64,000 bases of DNA from Nocardioides dokdonensis FR1436 (GTDB taxonomy: Bacteria > Actinomycetota > Actinomycetes > Propionibacteriales > Nocardioidaceae): contig NZ_CP015079.1 of the NCBI RefSeq assembly GCF_001653335.1, positions 1,550,001 to 1,614,000 of the forward strand, written 5' to 3'. Made by a program: the position numbers and the translations under genes. Positions 33,008 to 41,887 of the stretch are shown here, one piece after another (the first letter of the stretch is position 1; every line of letters begins with the position of its first letter). The notes beneath the pieces are model-generated. The model did no database searches. It was given only the letters and a program-made list of their open reading frames with translations, and was not told where the DNA came from.

Positions 33008-34522
33008 ATGACCTTCGACGTCCCCCAGCTCAACGAGTTCATCCTCGTGGGGTCGTCCGTCCTCCTCCTGGCCATCCTGGCCGTGCGCCTCTCCAGCCGC
33101 GCCGGGCTGCCCAGCCTCCTGGTCTACCTGCTCATCGGGGTGCTGCTCGGCGAGTCGTTCATCGGGATCCCCTTCGAGGACGCGGTGCTCGCGCAGGTCC
33201 TCAGCTTCGCCGCGCTCGCGATCATCCTGGCCGAGGGCGGGCTGACGACCAGCTGGGCCGACACCCGGCCGACCCTGCGGCTGGGTCTCTCGCTGGCCAC
33301 CGTCGGCACCGTGGTGTCGATCGCGGTGGTCGCGGTCGGCTCGCACCACCTGCTGGGGCTGCCCTGGCAGATCGCGGTGCTGCTCGGCGCGGTCTGCTCA
33401 CCCACCGACGCCGCCGCGGTGTTCTCGGTGCTGCGCACTGTCCCGCTCCCACGCCGCCTGAAGAGCGCGCTGGAGTCGGAGTCGGGGTTCAACGACGCCC
33501 CGACGGTCGTCCTGGTCACCCTGATCTCCACGGGCGCCGTGAGCGAGCACCACCCCGGCATCGTGGTGCTGCTGGTGCTCGGACAGCTGGCGGCCGGCAT
33601 CGCGGTCGGCCTGGCGGCCGGGTTCGGCGGCGCCTGGCTGATGCGCCGGGTCGCGCTGCCGACCGCCGGTCTCTACCCGCTCGCCGTGCTCAGCCTGGCG
33701 ATGCTGGCCTACGGCTCGGCGGCCGTCCTCCAGGTCAGCGGCTTCGCGGCGGCGTACGTCGCCGGCCTGGTGCTGGGCAACTCCGACCTGCCGCACCGCG
33801 GAGCGACCCGCTCCTTCGCCGAGGGCGTCGGCTGGCTGGCCCAGATCGGGCTGTTCGTGGTGCTCGGACTGCTGCTGAGCCCGGGGCGGATCTCGATGGG
33901 GACCGTGGGCCTGGCCTTCGCGGCGGGCCTGATCCTGACCCTGGTCGCAAGACCCGTCTCGGTCCTGGTGAGCGCGGTCGTGCAGCCGATGTCGTGGCGC
34001 GAGCTGTCCTTCATGTCCTGGGCCGGGCTGCGCGGTGCGGTCCCGATCGTGCTCACGACGATCCCGCTGTCGGAGGGCGTGCCCGGCGCGGAGCGGCTCT
34101 TCGACCTCGTCTTCGTTCTGGTGGTCATCTACACCCTCATCACCGCGCCCAGCCTGCCCCTGGTCGCCCGCCTGCTGAAGGTGGCCAGGCGCTCCGAACC
34201 ACGCGACCTCGACCTCGAGGCGGCCCCTCTCGAACGGGTCGCCGCCGACCTGCTGCAGGTGACGATCAGTCCCCACTCCCGCCTGCACGGCGTCGAGGTC
34301 GGGGAGCTGCGGCTCCCGCCGGGTGCGTCGGTCTCGTTGGTGATCCGCGACGGCAGCACCCTGGTCCCGCAGCTCGCGACGACGTTGCGCCGCGGCGACG
34401 ACCTGCTCGTGGTGACGCCGCGCAAGGTGCGCGAGCGCACCGAGCAGCGGCTGCGCGACGTCAGCCGGGGCGGCCGGCTGGCGCAGTGGCTGCACGAGGA
34501 CGACGGCCGCGGCCAGCACTGA
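33008..34522 (+). CDS. potassium/proton antiporter of the CPA1 type with C-terminal RCK_C domain
   Basis: A 504-residue protein. The first 390 residues contain about 12 membrane helices (FILVGSSVLLLAILAV, VYLLIGVLLGESF) with the CPA motifs VCSPTDAAAVFSVLR and ESESGFNDAPTVVLV (ion-binding Asp) and WAGLRGAVPIVL. Residues from about 400 form a TrkA-C/RCK_C domain (VTISPHSRLHGVEVGELRLPPGASVSLVIRDG), as in NhaP2/CvrA K+/H+ antiporters, which may sense a cytoplasmic ligand. It is divergent from the KstD-like gene. A TAGGCT hexamer about 34 nt upstream of the ATG could be its own -10 box, giving a short leader. Confidence 0.9.
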   Translation: MTFDVPQLNEFILVGSSVLLLAILAVRLSSRAGLPSLLVYLLIGVLLGESFIGIPFEDAVLAQVLSFAALAIILAEGGLTTSWADTRPTLRLGLSLATVGTVVSIAVVAVGSHHLLGLPWQIAVLLGAVCSPTDAAAVFSVLRTVPLPRRLKSALESESGFNDAPTVVLVTLISTGAVSEHHPGIVVLLVLGQLAAGIAVGLAAGFGGAWLMRRVALPTAGLYPLAVLSLAMLAYGSAAVLQVSGFAAAYVAGLVLGNSDLPHRGATRSFAEGVGWLAQIGLFVVLGLLLSPGRISMGTVGLAFAAGLILTLVARPVSVLVSAVVQPMSWRELSFMSWAGLRGAVPIVLTTIPLSEGVPGAERLFDLVFVLVVIYTLITAPSLPLVARLLKVARRSEPRDLDLEAAPLERVAADLLQVTISPHSRLHGVEVGELRLPPGASVSLVIRDGSTLVPQLATTLRRGDDLLVVTPRKVRERTEQRLRDVSRGGRLAQWLHEDDGRGQH

Positions 34523-34541
34523 GCGCCGTGCCCGGGTGGGG

Positions 34542-35066
34542 TCAGCTCACCCGCGGGGGCGGTACGCAGATCTCGACGGACTTCGCCACGGTCACGTTCT
34601 TGCGCCCCTTGCGGACCTTGTCGAAGCGGTCGCCGACGACCACGACCACACCGGGAGCGGTCACCCCGCGGTCGACGACGGGCACCTTCTTGCCCAGGGT
34701 CGAGAGCACCAGCTGCACCTCGGGGGCGCTGCGGTCCGGCGCCCACACCTGGACGCGCTGCACCTCGGCGTCGCTCGGCGCGTTGCCGCTGCGGCCCTCG
34801 GCGTACCCCCGGGCGGTCAGCTGGGCCAGCACCCGGGAGGCGAAGCTGCCGCGCTCGCCGGCGTTGAGCACGCTGACCTGCACCTGGTCGGGGTAGAGCT
34901 TCTCGCCGGCCTCCAGCGTCGTGGGGGTGCAGCCCCCGGGAGAGGTGGCCGACTCCGGCAGCGGCTGGGTGGCCGCGGACCAGCCCCACACGAGCCCCAC
35001 CACGAGCAGCAGGCTGAGCACGGCCAGGGTCAGGGCGGAGCGCGCCGCGGCAGGGAGCTGGGTCAT
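34542..35066 (-). CDS. LytR C-terminal domain protein, membrane-anchored
   Basis: A 174-residue protein. One N-terminal membrane helix (ALTLAVLSLLLVVGLVWGW) is followed by an extracytoplasmic LytR_C domain: VQVSVLNAGERGSFASRVLAQLTARGY, then TLGKKVPVVDRGVTAPGVVVVVGD. These domains are found alone or after LCP ligase domains and are thought to bind cell-wall material, but this one lacks the ligase part. The ATG at 35066 has no ribosome binding site of its own. It lies 4 nt after a short leaderless mini-frame (35071-35097), which suggests translational coupling. Confidence 0.85.
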   Translation of the reverse strand: MTQLPAAARSALTLAVLSLLLVVGLVWGWSAATQPLPESATSPGGCTPTTLEAGEKLYPDQVQVSVLNAGERGSFASRVLAQLTARGYAEGRSGNAPSDAEVQRVQVWAPDRSAPEVQLVLSTLGKKVPVVDRGVTAPGVVVVVGDRFDKVRKGRKNVTVAKSVEICVPPPRVS

Positions 35067-35070
35067 CGGC

Positions 35071-35128
35071 TCAGGGGTCCATGCGCTCGGAGGTCACACC
35101 CGGGAGTGTAACGACGGACCCGGGTGTG
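35071..35128 (-). promoter_or_regulatory. promoter with leaderless 8-codon mini-frame and a 10-bp inverted repeat
   Basis: On the minus strand TACACT (35105-35110) is followed by 7 nt and GTG at 35097, which opens the mini-frame MTSERMDP ending at 35071, 4 nt before the LytR_C ATG. A perfect inverted repeat, CACACCCGGG (35095-35104) and CCCGGGTGTG (35119-35128), brackets the -10 box. Confidence 0.5.
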
Positions 35129-35155
35129 CCTCCGAACGCGCGGACGTGCGCCGGT

Positions 35156-35401
35156 TCAGGCGGACCAGCGCACCGCGTCGTCGACCAGGTCGGCCAGCGC
35201 GTGCACACCGCGCAGGTCGTCGCGCGAGGTCATCAGTCGCGTGAGGCCTGCGGTGTGCCGGTCGCGCAGGTCGTCGCAGCGGGCCTGCGCGAGGGTGGGG
35301 TCCGGGGCCGGGTCGAGGCCGGGGGCGGCGAGGGGCGTGGTGCGGGTGCTGACGCGGGCCCAGGAGCGGGCGGCGCGGCTGGTGCGGAGCTGCTGGGTCA
35401 T
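35156..35401 (-). CDS. small basic protein, unknown function
   Basis: An 81-residue frame starting MTQQLRTSRAARSWARVS, with AGGAGA 5 nt upstream of the ATG, a very good ribosome binding site. The C-terminal half is helical and charged (LAQARCDDLRDRHTAGLTRL, VHALADLVDDAVRW). I recognise no family. It is transcribed towards the LytR_C gene and divergent from the SnoaL-like gene. Confidence 0.6.
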   Translation of the reverse strand: MTQQLRTSRAARSWARVSTRTTPLAAPGLDPAPDPTLAQARCDDLRDRHTAGLTRLMTSRDDLRGVHALADLVDDAVRWSA

Positions 35402-35542
35402 CAGTTCTCCTGGTGTCGGGACCGTGGGTGGCCGGTGGGTGACCCCACACTCGCCCGCCCGTGTCGCCGGGGTGTTGACGCCAGGTGACGTGCGGGTTTC
35501 GACCTCCGGCGCGATGGCGTGACCTGCACCACGTCCGTGTCG

Positions 35543-35581
35543 TAGGTTTCCTCCGTGACCAAAACTGATACAGGTTCTAGT
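35543..35581 (+). promoter_or_regulatory. leaderless promoter with a KstR-like operator at the transcript start
   Basis: TAGGTT (35543-35548) lies 6 nt before the GTG at 35555. Just inside the gene, 35563-35581 reads AACTGATACAGGTTCTAGT. Its reverse complement has a perfect KstR half site ACTAGAAC and a degenerate second half. It would sit at +9 to +27 of the mRNA, a typical repressor position. Confidence 0.55.
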
Positions 35582-36073
35582 TCTGCGACTGGGGGCCGCG
35601 ATCTCGCCGCGGAGCTGGACCACCTCCACGCACTCGAGGAGCTGCGCTGCCTCAAGCACCGCTACCTGCGCTGCGTGGACACCAAGCAGTGGGACGAGTT
35701 CGAGGCCTGCTTCGTCCCGGAGGCGACCGGCGACTACAACGGCCTGGTCTTCGGCGATCGGGCCAGCCTGGTCGACTACATGCGCACCCACATGGGCGAG
35801 GAGCTGATCTCGCTGCACCAGGCCCACCACCCCGAGATCAGCATCGACGGCGACCGGGCCACCGGCCGCTGGTACCTGCAGGACAAGGTGATCGTGCAGG
35901 CGTACCAGTTCATGCTCGAGGGCGCGGCGATCTACGAGGACCGGTACGTGCGCACGCCTGACGGCTGGCGGATCGAGCACACCGGCTACCAGCGCACCTA
36001 CGAGGCGACGTACCACCTCGGCGACCTGCCCCGGTTCAAGCTCTCCGGGCCGGGCGAGCACACCCACGTCTGA
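35555..36073 (+). CDS. SnoaL-like / NTF2-fold protein, nuclear transport factor 2 family
   Basis: A 172-residue protein with a poorly conserved N-terminal 25 residues. The SnoaL-type cone fold follows: LHALEELRCLKHRYLRCVDTKQWDEFEACFVPEAT, then QAHHPEISIDGDRATGRWYLQDKVI and EDRYVRTPDGWRIEHTGYQRTY. Related proteins are ketosteroid-isomerase-like enzymes or dehydratases. The KstR-like site at its start links it to steroid metabolism, but no catalytic assignment is made. The GTG start is supported by the TAGGTT box 6 nt upstream. It converges on eccC with a 33-nt gap. Confidence 0.85.
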   Translation: MTKTDTGSSSATGGRDLAAELDHLHALEELRCLKHRYLRCVDTKQWDEFEACFVPEATGDYNGLVFGDRASLVDYMRTHMGEELISLHQAHHPEISIDGDRATGRWYLQDKVIVQAYQFMLEGAAIYEDRYVRTPDGWRIEHTGYQRTYEATYHLGDLPRFKLSGPGEHTHV

Positions 36074-36106
36074 GCCGTCGTACGCCGCCCCCGGCACCGC
36101 CGGAGG

Positions 36107-39100
36107 TCAGATCGAGGGGTCGGTCCAGGCGGTCTGGACGACCTCGGTGCCGCGCTCGCGGGTCTGCAGGCGCCCGCGTCCCGGTGCGGCCGGCGCGGGA
36201 CGGAGGGTGCCGATGAGGGGGCCCTCGTCGGGAGAGCCGGAGAGCAGCAGCCCCGGCATCGCCAGGTCGCGCAGCGACTGGATGATCGGCTCGTAGAGCG
36301 AGCGCGAGGCACCACCGGAGCGCCGTGCGACGACGACGTGGAGGCCGACGTCGCGGGCCTGGGCCATCAGCGGCGCGAGGACCTGCACCGGCGAGGACTG
36401 CTGGGTCGCGACCAGGTCGTAGTCGTCGACCAGCACGAACACCTCCGCGCCCTGCCACCACGAGCGGTTGCGCAGCTGGTCGGGCGTCACGTCGGGGCCG
36501 GGCAGGCGCTGCTCGAGGTAGGCGGCGACGTCCTTGAGCGCCGGGCCGGCCTGGGTGGCCGAGGTGAGGTAGTTGAGCAGGTAGTCCTCGGGCACCTCGC
36601 CGAGCATCGAGCGGCGGTAGTCGACGACGATGATCTGGGCCTGCTGCGGGCTGCGGGTGCGCATGACCTCCTGCGCGTAGGTGCGCAGCAGGGCGCTCTT
36701 GCCCGACCGGCCGTCACCGAAGACCAGCAGGTGCGGCTCGGAGTCGGGGTCCAGGGTGACGGGCGCCAGCTCCTTCTCGTTGACGCCCAGCAGCAGCGGG
36801 CCACCCTGCTTGGACCCGTGGTCGGGCTCGGGGTCGACCTGCGCCTGCGCGCGCACCTGGGCCAGGTCGATGCGATCGGGCAGCAGCCGCAGCTTGGGCC
36901 CGCGCGGGCCCTTCCAGGCGGCCCCGACCCGCGCGACCAGGTCCTCGACCCCGTCGCCGAGGGTGGCCCCCGAGTGGTCCGAGTCGATGCGGGGCAGCGC
37001 CCCGAGGAAGTGCAGCTTGGACTGCACCAGTCCGCGCCCGGGTCGTCCCGTCGGCACCAGGGCCGCCAGCTTGCGGTCGACCTCGGAGTCGATGTGGTCA
37101 CCCAGCCGCAGCTCGAGCCGGGTGCCGAAGACGTCGCGCATCGCGGCGCGGAAGTCCGACCAGCGGGAGGCGGCGGCGACCACGTGCAGGCCGAAGGTCA
37201 GGCCCCGCCCGGCCAGCTGCTGCAACGACAGCTCGAGGTCGTCGAAGTCGGCGCGCAGCGTGCTCCAGCCGTCGACGACGAGGAAGACGTCGCCGTAGCC
37301 GTCGTCGGCGCGCCCCGCGGCCCGGCGCGAGCGGTAGGTCTCGATGGAGTCGATGCCCTGGGCGCGGAAGTAGGCCTCACGGCGGTCCACGATGCCGTGC
37401 ACCTCCGCGACGATGCGGCGTACGACGTCGGGCTCGGAGCGCGAGCCCACGCCGGACACGTGCGGCAGCTGGGCGAGCGGGGCGAAGGTGCCGCCGCCGA
37501 AGTCGAGCACGAAGAACTGCGACTCCAGCGGTGTGGTGATCAGCGACGTGCTCGTCACGATGGTGCGCAGCAGGGTGCTCTTGCCGCTGCGCGGGCCGCC
37601 GACGACCGCGACGTGCCCCGCGGAGCCGGCCAGGTCGACGGTGAGGGTGTCGCGACGCTGCTCGCGGGGCCGGTCGACGGTGCCGAGGGGGATGCTGAGC
37701 CCACCGAGGCGGCGCCACGCGGGGGAGACCAGGCCGAGCTCGGGGTCCTCGACGAGGTCCTCGAGCAGGTCGTCGAGGGTGTCGGGGACGTCCAGCGGGG
37801 GCAGCCACACCTGGTGGGCCGCCGGGCCGTGCCCGCGCATGCGGGTCACCGCCACGTCGAGCAGCGAGGGCTGGTTGCCCTCGGCGGCGGGCGCGACGGG
37901 CGCCGGGGTCAGGGGTTCGGGCTCGGGCTGCTCGAGCTGCTGCACCTCCGAGATCGTGAAGGGCAGGATGCCGTGGACGTGGCCGCCCTCGTCGCGGCGC
38001 ACCCGCACCCGGCCGGAGGGCGGGCCGGAGACGTAGGCGGCCTTGAAGCGGACCATGCTGGTCGGGTCGGGCTTGAGGTAGCCCAGGCCCGGCACGGCGG
38101 GCAGCTCGTAGGCGTCGGTGACACCGAGCACGGCGCGCGACTCCTGGGCGCTGAAGGTGCGCAGGCCGATGCGGTAGGACAGGTGGGACTCGAGACCGCG
38201 CAGTCGGCCCTCCTCGAGACGCTGCGAGGCGAGCAGGAGGTGCAGGCCCAGGGACCGGCCCAGGCGCCCGATCGCCACGAACAGGTCGATGAACTCGGGC
38301 TTGGCGGAGAGCATCTCGGAGAACTCGTCGACCACGATGAACAGCGACGGCATCGGCGCGAGGTCCTCGCCGGCGACGCGCGCCTTCTCGTAGTCGCGGA
38401 TCGAGGCGAAGTTGCCGGCCTCGCGCAGCAGCTCCTGGCGGCGCACCATCTCGCCGGACAGCGCGTCCTGCATGCGGTCGACGAGCGTGAGCTCCTGGGA
38501 GAGGTTGGTGATGACCGCCGAGACGTGCGGCATCTCGGCCATGCCCGCGAACGTCGCGCCACCCTTGAAGTCCACCAGGACGAGGTTGAGCTGCTCGGGG
38601 GAGTGGGTCAGCGTCAGGCCGAGGACCAGGGTGCGCAGGAACTCCGACTTGCCCGAGCCGGTGGCGCCGATGGCCAGCCCGTGCGGGCCCATGCCCTGCT
38701 GCGCGGACTCCTTGATGTCCAGGTGGACCAGGGCGCCACCCTCGCCCAGCCCGATCGGCACCCGGAGCCGGTCGCGGGCGGGGCGGGGGCGCCACGCGGT
38801 CTCGGGGTCGAGGGTGTGCACGTCGCCGAGCGCGAGCACCTCCATGAAGTCGGTGGGCCCGGCGATCTCGGTGCTGCTGGCGCCGGCGTCGCCGGTGGTC
38901 CCGGCGGTGACGACGTGCAGCGGCGTGAGCCGGCGGGCCAGGGCCTCGGCGGTGGCCAGGTCGCACTGGTCGGCGGTGGCCCGCACCGGCGCCTCGCGCA
39001 GCCGTACGGCGCGCAGCGGCAGGCGGCCGGACGCGTCGGCGACCGCCCCGATCTCGAGCCGCAGGCGGCTGGCGTCCTCCAGCTCGTCCCAGCGGGACGG

Positions 39101-40132
39101 CAGGTCCAGGACGGTCACGCCGTGCAGGCCGTCGGGGGGCACGACGTGGTTGCCGGGCGGCAGCTCGACGCCGTCGGTGACCAGCAGGATGTGCGGGGAC
39201 GACGGGCGCTCGTCGGCGCCGAAGCGGGGCCGGTCGCTCAGGTCGGGGGGCAGCATCTCGGCGAGGTCGTCCAGCGAGGTGCTGACCATCCGCTGCGGAC
39301 CGACGGCGTCGGAGAGCTGGGCGGACAGGGCGTGCGGCAGCCACTTCACCCAGTCCCAGTGGGCGAGGTTCTGCTCGGAGGCCAGCACCGCGACCACGAC
39401 GTGCTCGGGGGACTGGAAGGTCGCCGCGGAGCAGATCAGGGCGCGGGCCAGGGAGCGGGCCGGCTCGTCGGAGCCGCAGACCTCGATCCGGTCGAAGGCC
39501 CGCAGGTCGATCGACGCCGGGAGGTCGGGCTGGTTGCGGTGCACCACCAGCAGGCGGTGCAGCGCGGAGGCGGCCACCGGGTCGACCTGGTCGATGGGTG
39601 CGCTGTCGGGCGGCACCAGGCTCAGCGCCAGCTCCTGGCTGCAACGCCCGTACCGCACGTGCAGGAACTCGGCGTCCCCCACGCCGTGCTCCCAGACCCG
39701 CGAGCGGTCCTCGGCCAGCGCCGGGAGCGCGGAGGGGTCGGGGTGGTGCCAGGTCAGCGCCTGGCGCTGCTGCTCGGCGGCGTCCCGGGCGACCTGGCGC
39801 ACGGTCCCGAGGTAGCGCAGGTACTCGGTGCGCGAGCCGGTCACGCTCTGGGCCCGCTGTTTCCGCTGCCGGTCGATCTGGACCACGATGAAGCCGAGGG
39901 TGGCGAAGAGGAACATGCCCGCGGCGATGAAGCTGCGCCCGCCGTTGCCCGAGGACTGGCCCATGGTGGCGACCAGGACGATCGAGCCGAGGCTGCCCAG
40001 CATCGGGATGGCATTCATCAGCACCCCGGCCGCGCCCTCCGAGCGGTCGAGCTCCGGTGGCGGCTGGAGCCGGATCTCACCGGACGGCATCTCCGGCTGG
40101 TCGAGGCGCTGGCCCCGCAAGGTGGTCGTCAC
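36107..40132 (-). CDS. eccC: type VII secretion ATPase EccC (fused EccCa-EccCb)
   Basis: A 1341-residue membrane ATPase with two N-terminal helices (near residues 40-90) and three FtsK/SpoIIIE domains. Walker A motifs are GATGSGKS (near 487), GPRSGKST (near 850) and GDGRSGKS (near 1144). Walker B-like strands are SLFIVVDEFSEML, DVFLVVDGWSTL and EVFVLVDDYDLV; only the first has the canonical DE pair, so domain 1 should be the active motor and domains 2-3 cargo-binding, as known for EccC. The GTG start has GAGGAG 8 nt upstream. It is divergent from the rest of the ESX operon, and its promoter region is shared with the first EccD-like gene. Confidence 0.95.
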   Translation of the reverse strand: MTTTLRGQRLDQPEMPSGEIRLQPPPELDRSEGAAGVLMNAIPMLGSLGSIVLVATMGQSSGNGGRSFIAAGMFLFATLGFIVVQIDRQRKQRAQSVTGSRTEYLRYLGTVRQVARDAAEQQRQALTWHHPDPSALPALAEDRSRVWEHGVGDAEFLHVRYGRCSQELALSLVPPDSAPIDQVDPVAASALHRLLVVHRNQPDLPASIDLRAFDRIEVCGSDEPARSLARALICSAATFQSPEHVVVAVLASEQNLAHWDWVKWLPHALSAQLSDAVGPQRMVSTSLDDLAEMLPPDLSDRPRFGADERPSSPHILLVTDGVELPPGNHVVPPDGLHGVTVLDLPSRWDELEDASRLRLEIGAVADASGRLPLRAVRLREAPVRATADQCDLATAEALARRLTPLHVVTAGTTGDAGASSTEIAGPTDFMEVLALGDVHTLDPETAWRPRPARDRLRVPIGLGEGGALVHLDIKESAQQGMGPHGLAIGATGSGKSEFLRTLVLGLTLTHSPEQLNLVLVDFKGGATFAGMAEMPHVSAVITNLSQELTLVDRMQDALSGEMVRRQELLREAGNFASIRDYEKARVAGEDLAPMPSLFIVVDEFSEMLSAKPEFIDLFVAIGRLGRSLGLHLLLASQRLEEGRLRGLESHLSYRIGLRTFSAQESRAVLGVTDAYELPAVPGLGYLKPDPTSMVRFKAAYVSGPPSGRVRVRRDEGGHVHGILPFTISEVQQLEQPEPEPLTPAPVAPAAEGNQPSLLDVAVTRMRGHGPAAHQVWLPPLDVPDTLDDLLEDLVEDPELGLVSPAWRRLGGLSIPLGTVDRPREQRRDTLTVDLAGSAGHVAVVGGPRSGKSTLLRTIVTSTSLITTPLESQFFVLDFGGGTFAPLAQLPHVSGVGSRSEPDVVRRIVAEVHGIVDRREAYFRAQGIDSIETYRSRRAAGRADDGYGDVFLVVDGWSTLRADFDDLELSLQQLAGRGLTFGLHVVAAASRWSDFRAAMRDVFGTRLELRLGDHIDSEVDRKLAALVPTGRPGRGLVQSKLHFLGALPRIDSDHSGATLGDGVEDLVARVGAAWKGPRGPKLRLLPDRIDLAQVRAQAQVDPEPDHGSKQGGPLLLGVNEKELAPVTLDPDSEPHLLVFGDGRSGKSALLRTYAQEVMRTRSPQQAQIIVVDYRRSMLGEVPEDYLLNYLTSATQAGPALKDVAAYLEQRLPGPDVTPDQLRNRSWWQGAEVFVLVDDYDLVATQQSSPVQVLAPLMAQARDVGLHVVVARRSGGASRSLYEPIIQSLRDLAMPGLLLSGSPDEGPLIGTLRPAPAAPGRGRLQTRERGTEVVQTAWTDPSI

Positions 40133-40270
40133 TGCTCTCCTCGTCGGTGCTCACGGGGGGGGTGCCCGGCCGGCAGCAGCCCGGCTACAGGGTGGCCCCG
40201 GCGCCCGCGCCAAGCACTACCCTGCCTCACCACGGGCCAAACCGGGCGTCTTCCCGCGCTCGCCGCGCCC

Positions 40271-40302
40271 TCGGTACAGACTCGGCACAGACTCGCGCAG
40301 AC
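40271..40302 (+). promoter_or_regulatory. 11-nt direct repeats upstream of the first EccD-like gene
   Basis: TCGGTACAGAC (40271), TCGGCACAGAC (40282) and TCGCGCAGAC (40293) repeat at an 11-nt period, about one helical turn, 27-58 nt before the start codon. TACAGA in the first copy could be a -10 box. The array could bind a regulator of the ESX operon. Confidence 0.45.
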
Positions 40303-40328
40303 ATCGGGGCAGGGAGCAGGAGGCGGTC

Positions 40329-41738
40329 ATGACGGTGGGCAGCGAGGCCCCCGACCGGGTGGCCCTGACGGTGCACGGTCCGGCCGGCGCCGTGGACCTC
40401 CTCGTCCCGCTCGGTGCCAGCGCCGCCGACGTCGCGCTCGAGTACGCCGCCCAGGCCGGCCTGCCGGGCACCCCCGCGCTCGGCACGAGTGCGGGCCGCC
40501 GCCTCGACCCGGACGCGCCCCTCGCCGCGGCCGGGGTGCGCAGCGGGTCCCTGCTGGTCGTGCTCGACCTCGGCGGGCCCGACGGGCCTGACGGGCCCGG
40601 CGGCCCGGGTGGTGCCGTGGGCCCGAGCGGCCCCGGCCGCCGTCGCCGCACCCGCCCCGAGGTCGCGGCGACCGCGCCGGGCCCGGGCGCCGGGGCCTGG
40701 ACGGGCGTCGCTGCGGGCCTCGCAGGCCTCGCCGGGTGGAGCGCCGCACAGGTCGACGGGGCGTTGCACCAGGCCAGCGTCGTCGTGCTGGTCGTCGCCG
40801 CGGTCCTGGGGGTGGTCCCGGTCGGTCGCCTGGCGGCGTACCGGGTGCTGGCCGCGCCGGCCTTCGCCGCCGCTGCCGCCTTCGCCGTCGTCTGGCAGCC
40901 CGACCTGGTCCTGCGGCCCACCGTGGTGGGGGTGACCGCTCTGGTGGCGGCCCTGGCCGCCGCGGTCGGACGGGCGCTGGGCCGGGCCCAGGAGGAGGCG
41001 CTGCGGGTCTGGGTGGTCGTCGGCACCGCCGTCTTCGTCGTCACCGTCGCCGGTGCCCTCGTGGGCGCGCCCACCCAGCTGGTCTGGGGGGTGCTGCTGG
41101 TGCTGGCGGTGCTCGCGCCCCGGTTCGTGCCGGGGCTGGCCGTCGACGTGCCCGACCAGCTGCTGCTCGACCTCGAGCGGCTCGCCGTGACCGCGTGGTC
41201 GGCGCGGGAGCGCCCGGCAGGTCGTCGGGGTCGCACGATCGTGCCCCAGGCCGCGGTGGCCGCGGTGGCCACCAGCGGTGCCCGCACCATCACCGCGGCC
41301 TGCGCCGGTGTGCTGCTGGTCGTGGCGGTGGCCGCGCCCAGCCTGCTCAGCGCCGCCGACGTCACCGTCGACGTCATCGGGGCGCGGGTGATGGTGCTGA
41401 CGTCCGGCGCCGCGATCCTCCTGGCCGCCCGCAGCTACCGCCACCGTCCCGCCCGGGCCCTGCTGCGCCTGGCCGGCCTCGTGTGCTGGGCGGCCCTCGG
41501 CGCCTCGATGGCACCGGCGCTGCGCGAGGGCGCCGGGCTGGCCCTGGCCGTGGCGGCCGTCGTGGTCGCCGCGCTGGTCGTGCCGGTCGCCGTGGCGACG
41601 GGACGCGGGTGGCGCTCGGCCTGGTGGGCGCGGCGCGCCGAGGTGGCCGAGGGGTTGTCCTCGGCCCTGGCGCTGGCCTCCCTGGTGGTGGCCTCCGGCT
41701 TCTTCCGGAGCCTGTGGGAATCCATCCCGGATGTTTAG
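40329..41738 (+). CDS. type VII secretion EccD-like membrane protein (first copy)
   Basis: A 469-residue protein with an N-terminal ubiquitin-like YukD domain (VALTVHGPAGAVDLLVPLGASAADVALEYA through GSLLVVLDLGG, residues 10-82), a Gly/Pro-rich linker, and about eleven membrane helices from residue 115 on. This is the layout of EccD, the channel-lining subunit of ESX systems. AGGAGG lies 5 nt before the ATG. A second EccD-like protein is encoded at 42692, so this locus has two. In mycobacterial ESX complexes EccD is present as a homodimer; two different genes allow a heterodimer. Confidence 0.85.
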   Translation: MTVGSEAPDRVALTVHGPAGAVDLLVPLGASAADVALEYAAQAGLPGTPALGTSAGRRLDPDAPLAAAGVRSGSLLVVLDLGGPDGPDGPGGPGGAVGPSGPGRRRRTRPEVAATAPGPGAGAWTGVAAGLAGLAGWSAAQVDGALHQASVVVLVVAAVLGVVPVGRLAAYRVLAAPAFAAAAAFAVVWQPDLVLRPTVVGVTALVAALAAAVGRALGRAQEEALRVWVVVGTAVFVVTVAGALVGAPTQLVWGVLLVLAVLAPRFVPGLAVDVPDQLLLDLERLAVTAWSARERPAGRRGRTIVPQAAVAAVATSGARTITAACAGVLLVVAVAAPSLLSAADVTVDVIGARVMVLTSGAAILLAARSYRHRPARALLRLAGLVCWAALGASMAPALREGAGLALAVAAVVVAALVVPVAVATGRGWRSAWWARRAEVAEGLSSALALASLVVASGFFRSLWESIPDV

Positions 41739-41887
41739 CAGGTAAAGACAGGGGTACACCTTGGGCTGTACAGCACCTTGCCGGGTCCGCGATCACGTCA
41801 CGTACTGGCCCGCAGGCTGACGAGACCGAAGCGATTCCACGCAGATTCTCGTGGGCGGCAGCCGCCGCGGCGAGGAAGGAGCAGGCA

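Noticed and set aside
31405..33075. Alternative minus-strand frame overlapping the KstD-like gene
   Set aside because: Arg-rich frame-shifted shadow; the motifs are all in the 31425-32930 frame.
36338..40591. Plus-strand frame of 1417 codons opposite eccC
   Set aside because: Antisense shadow of eccC, with no domain and shadow-type composition.
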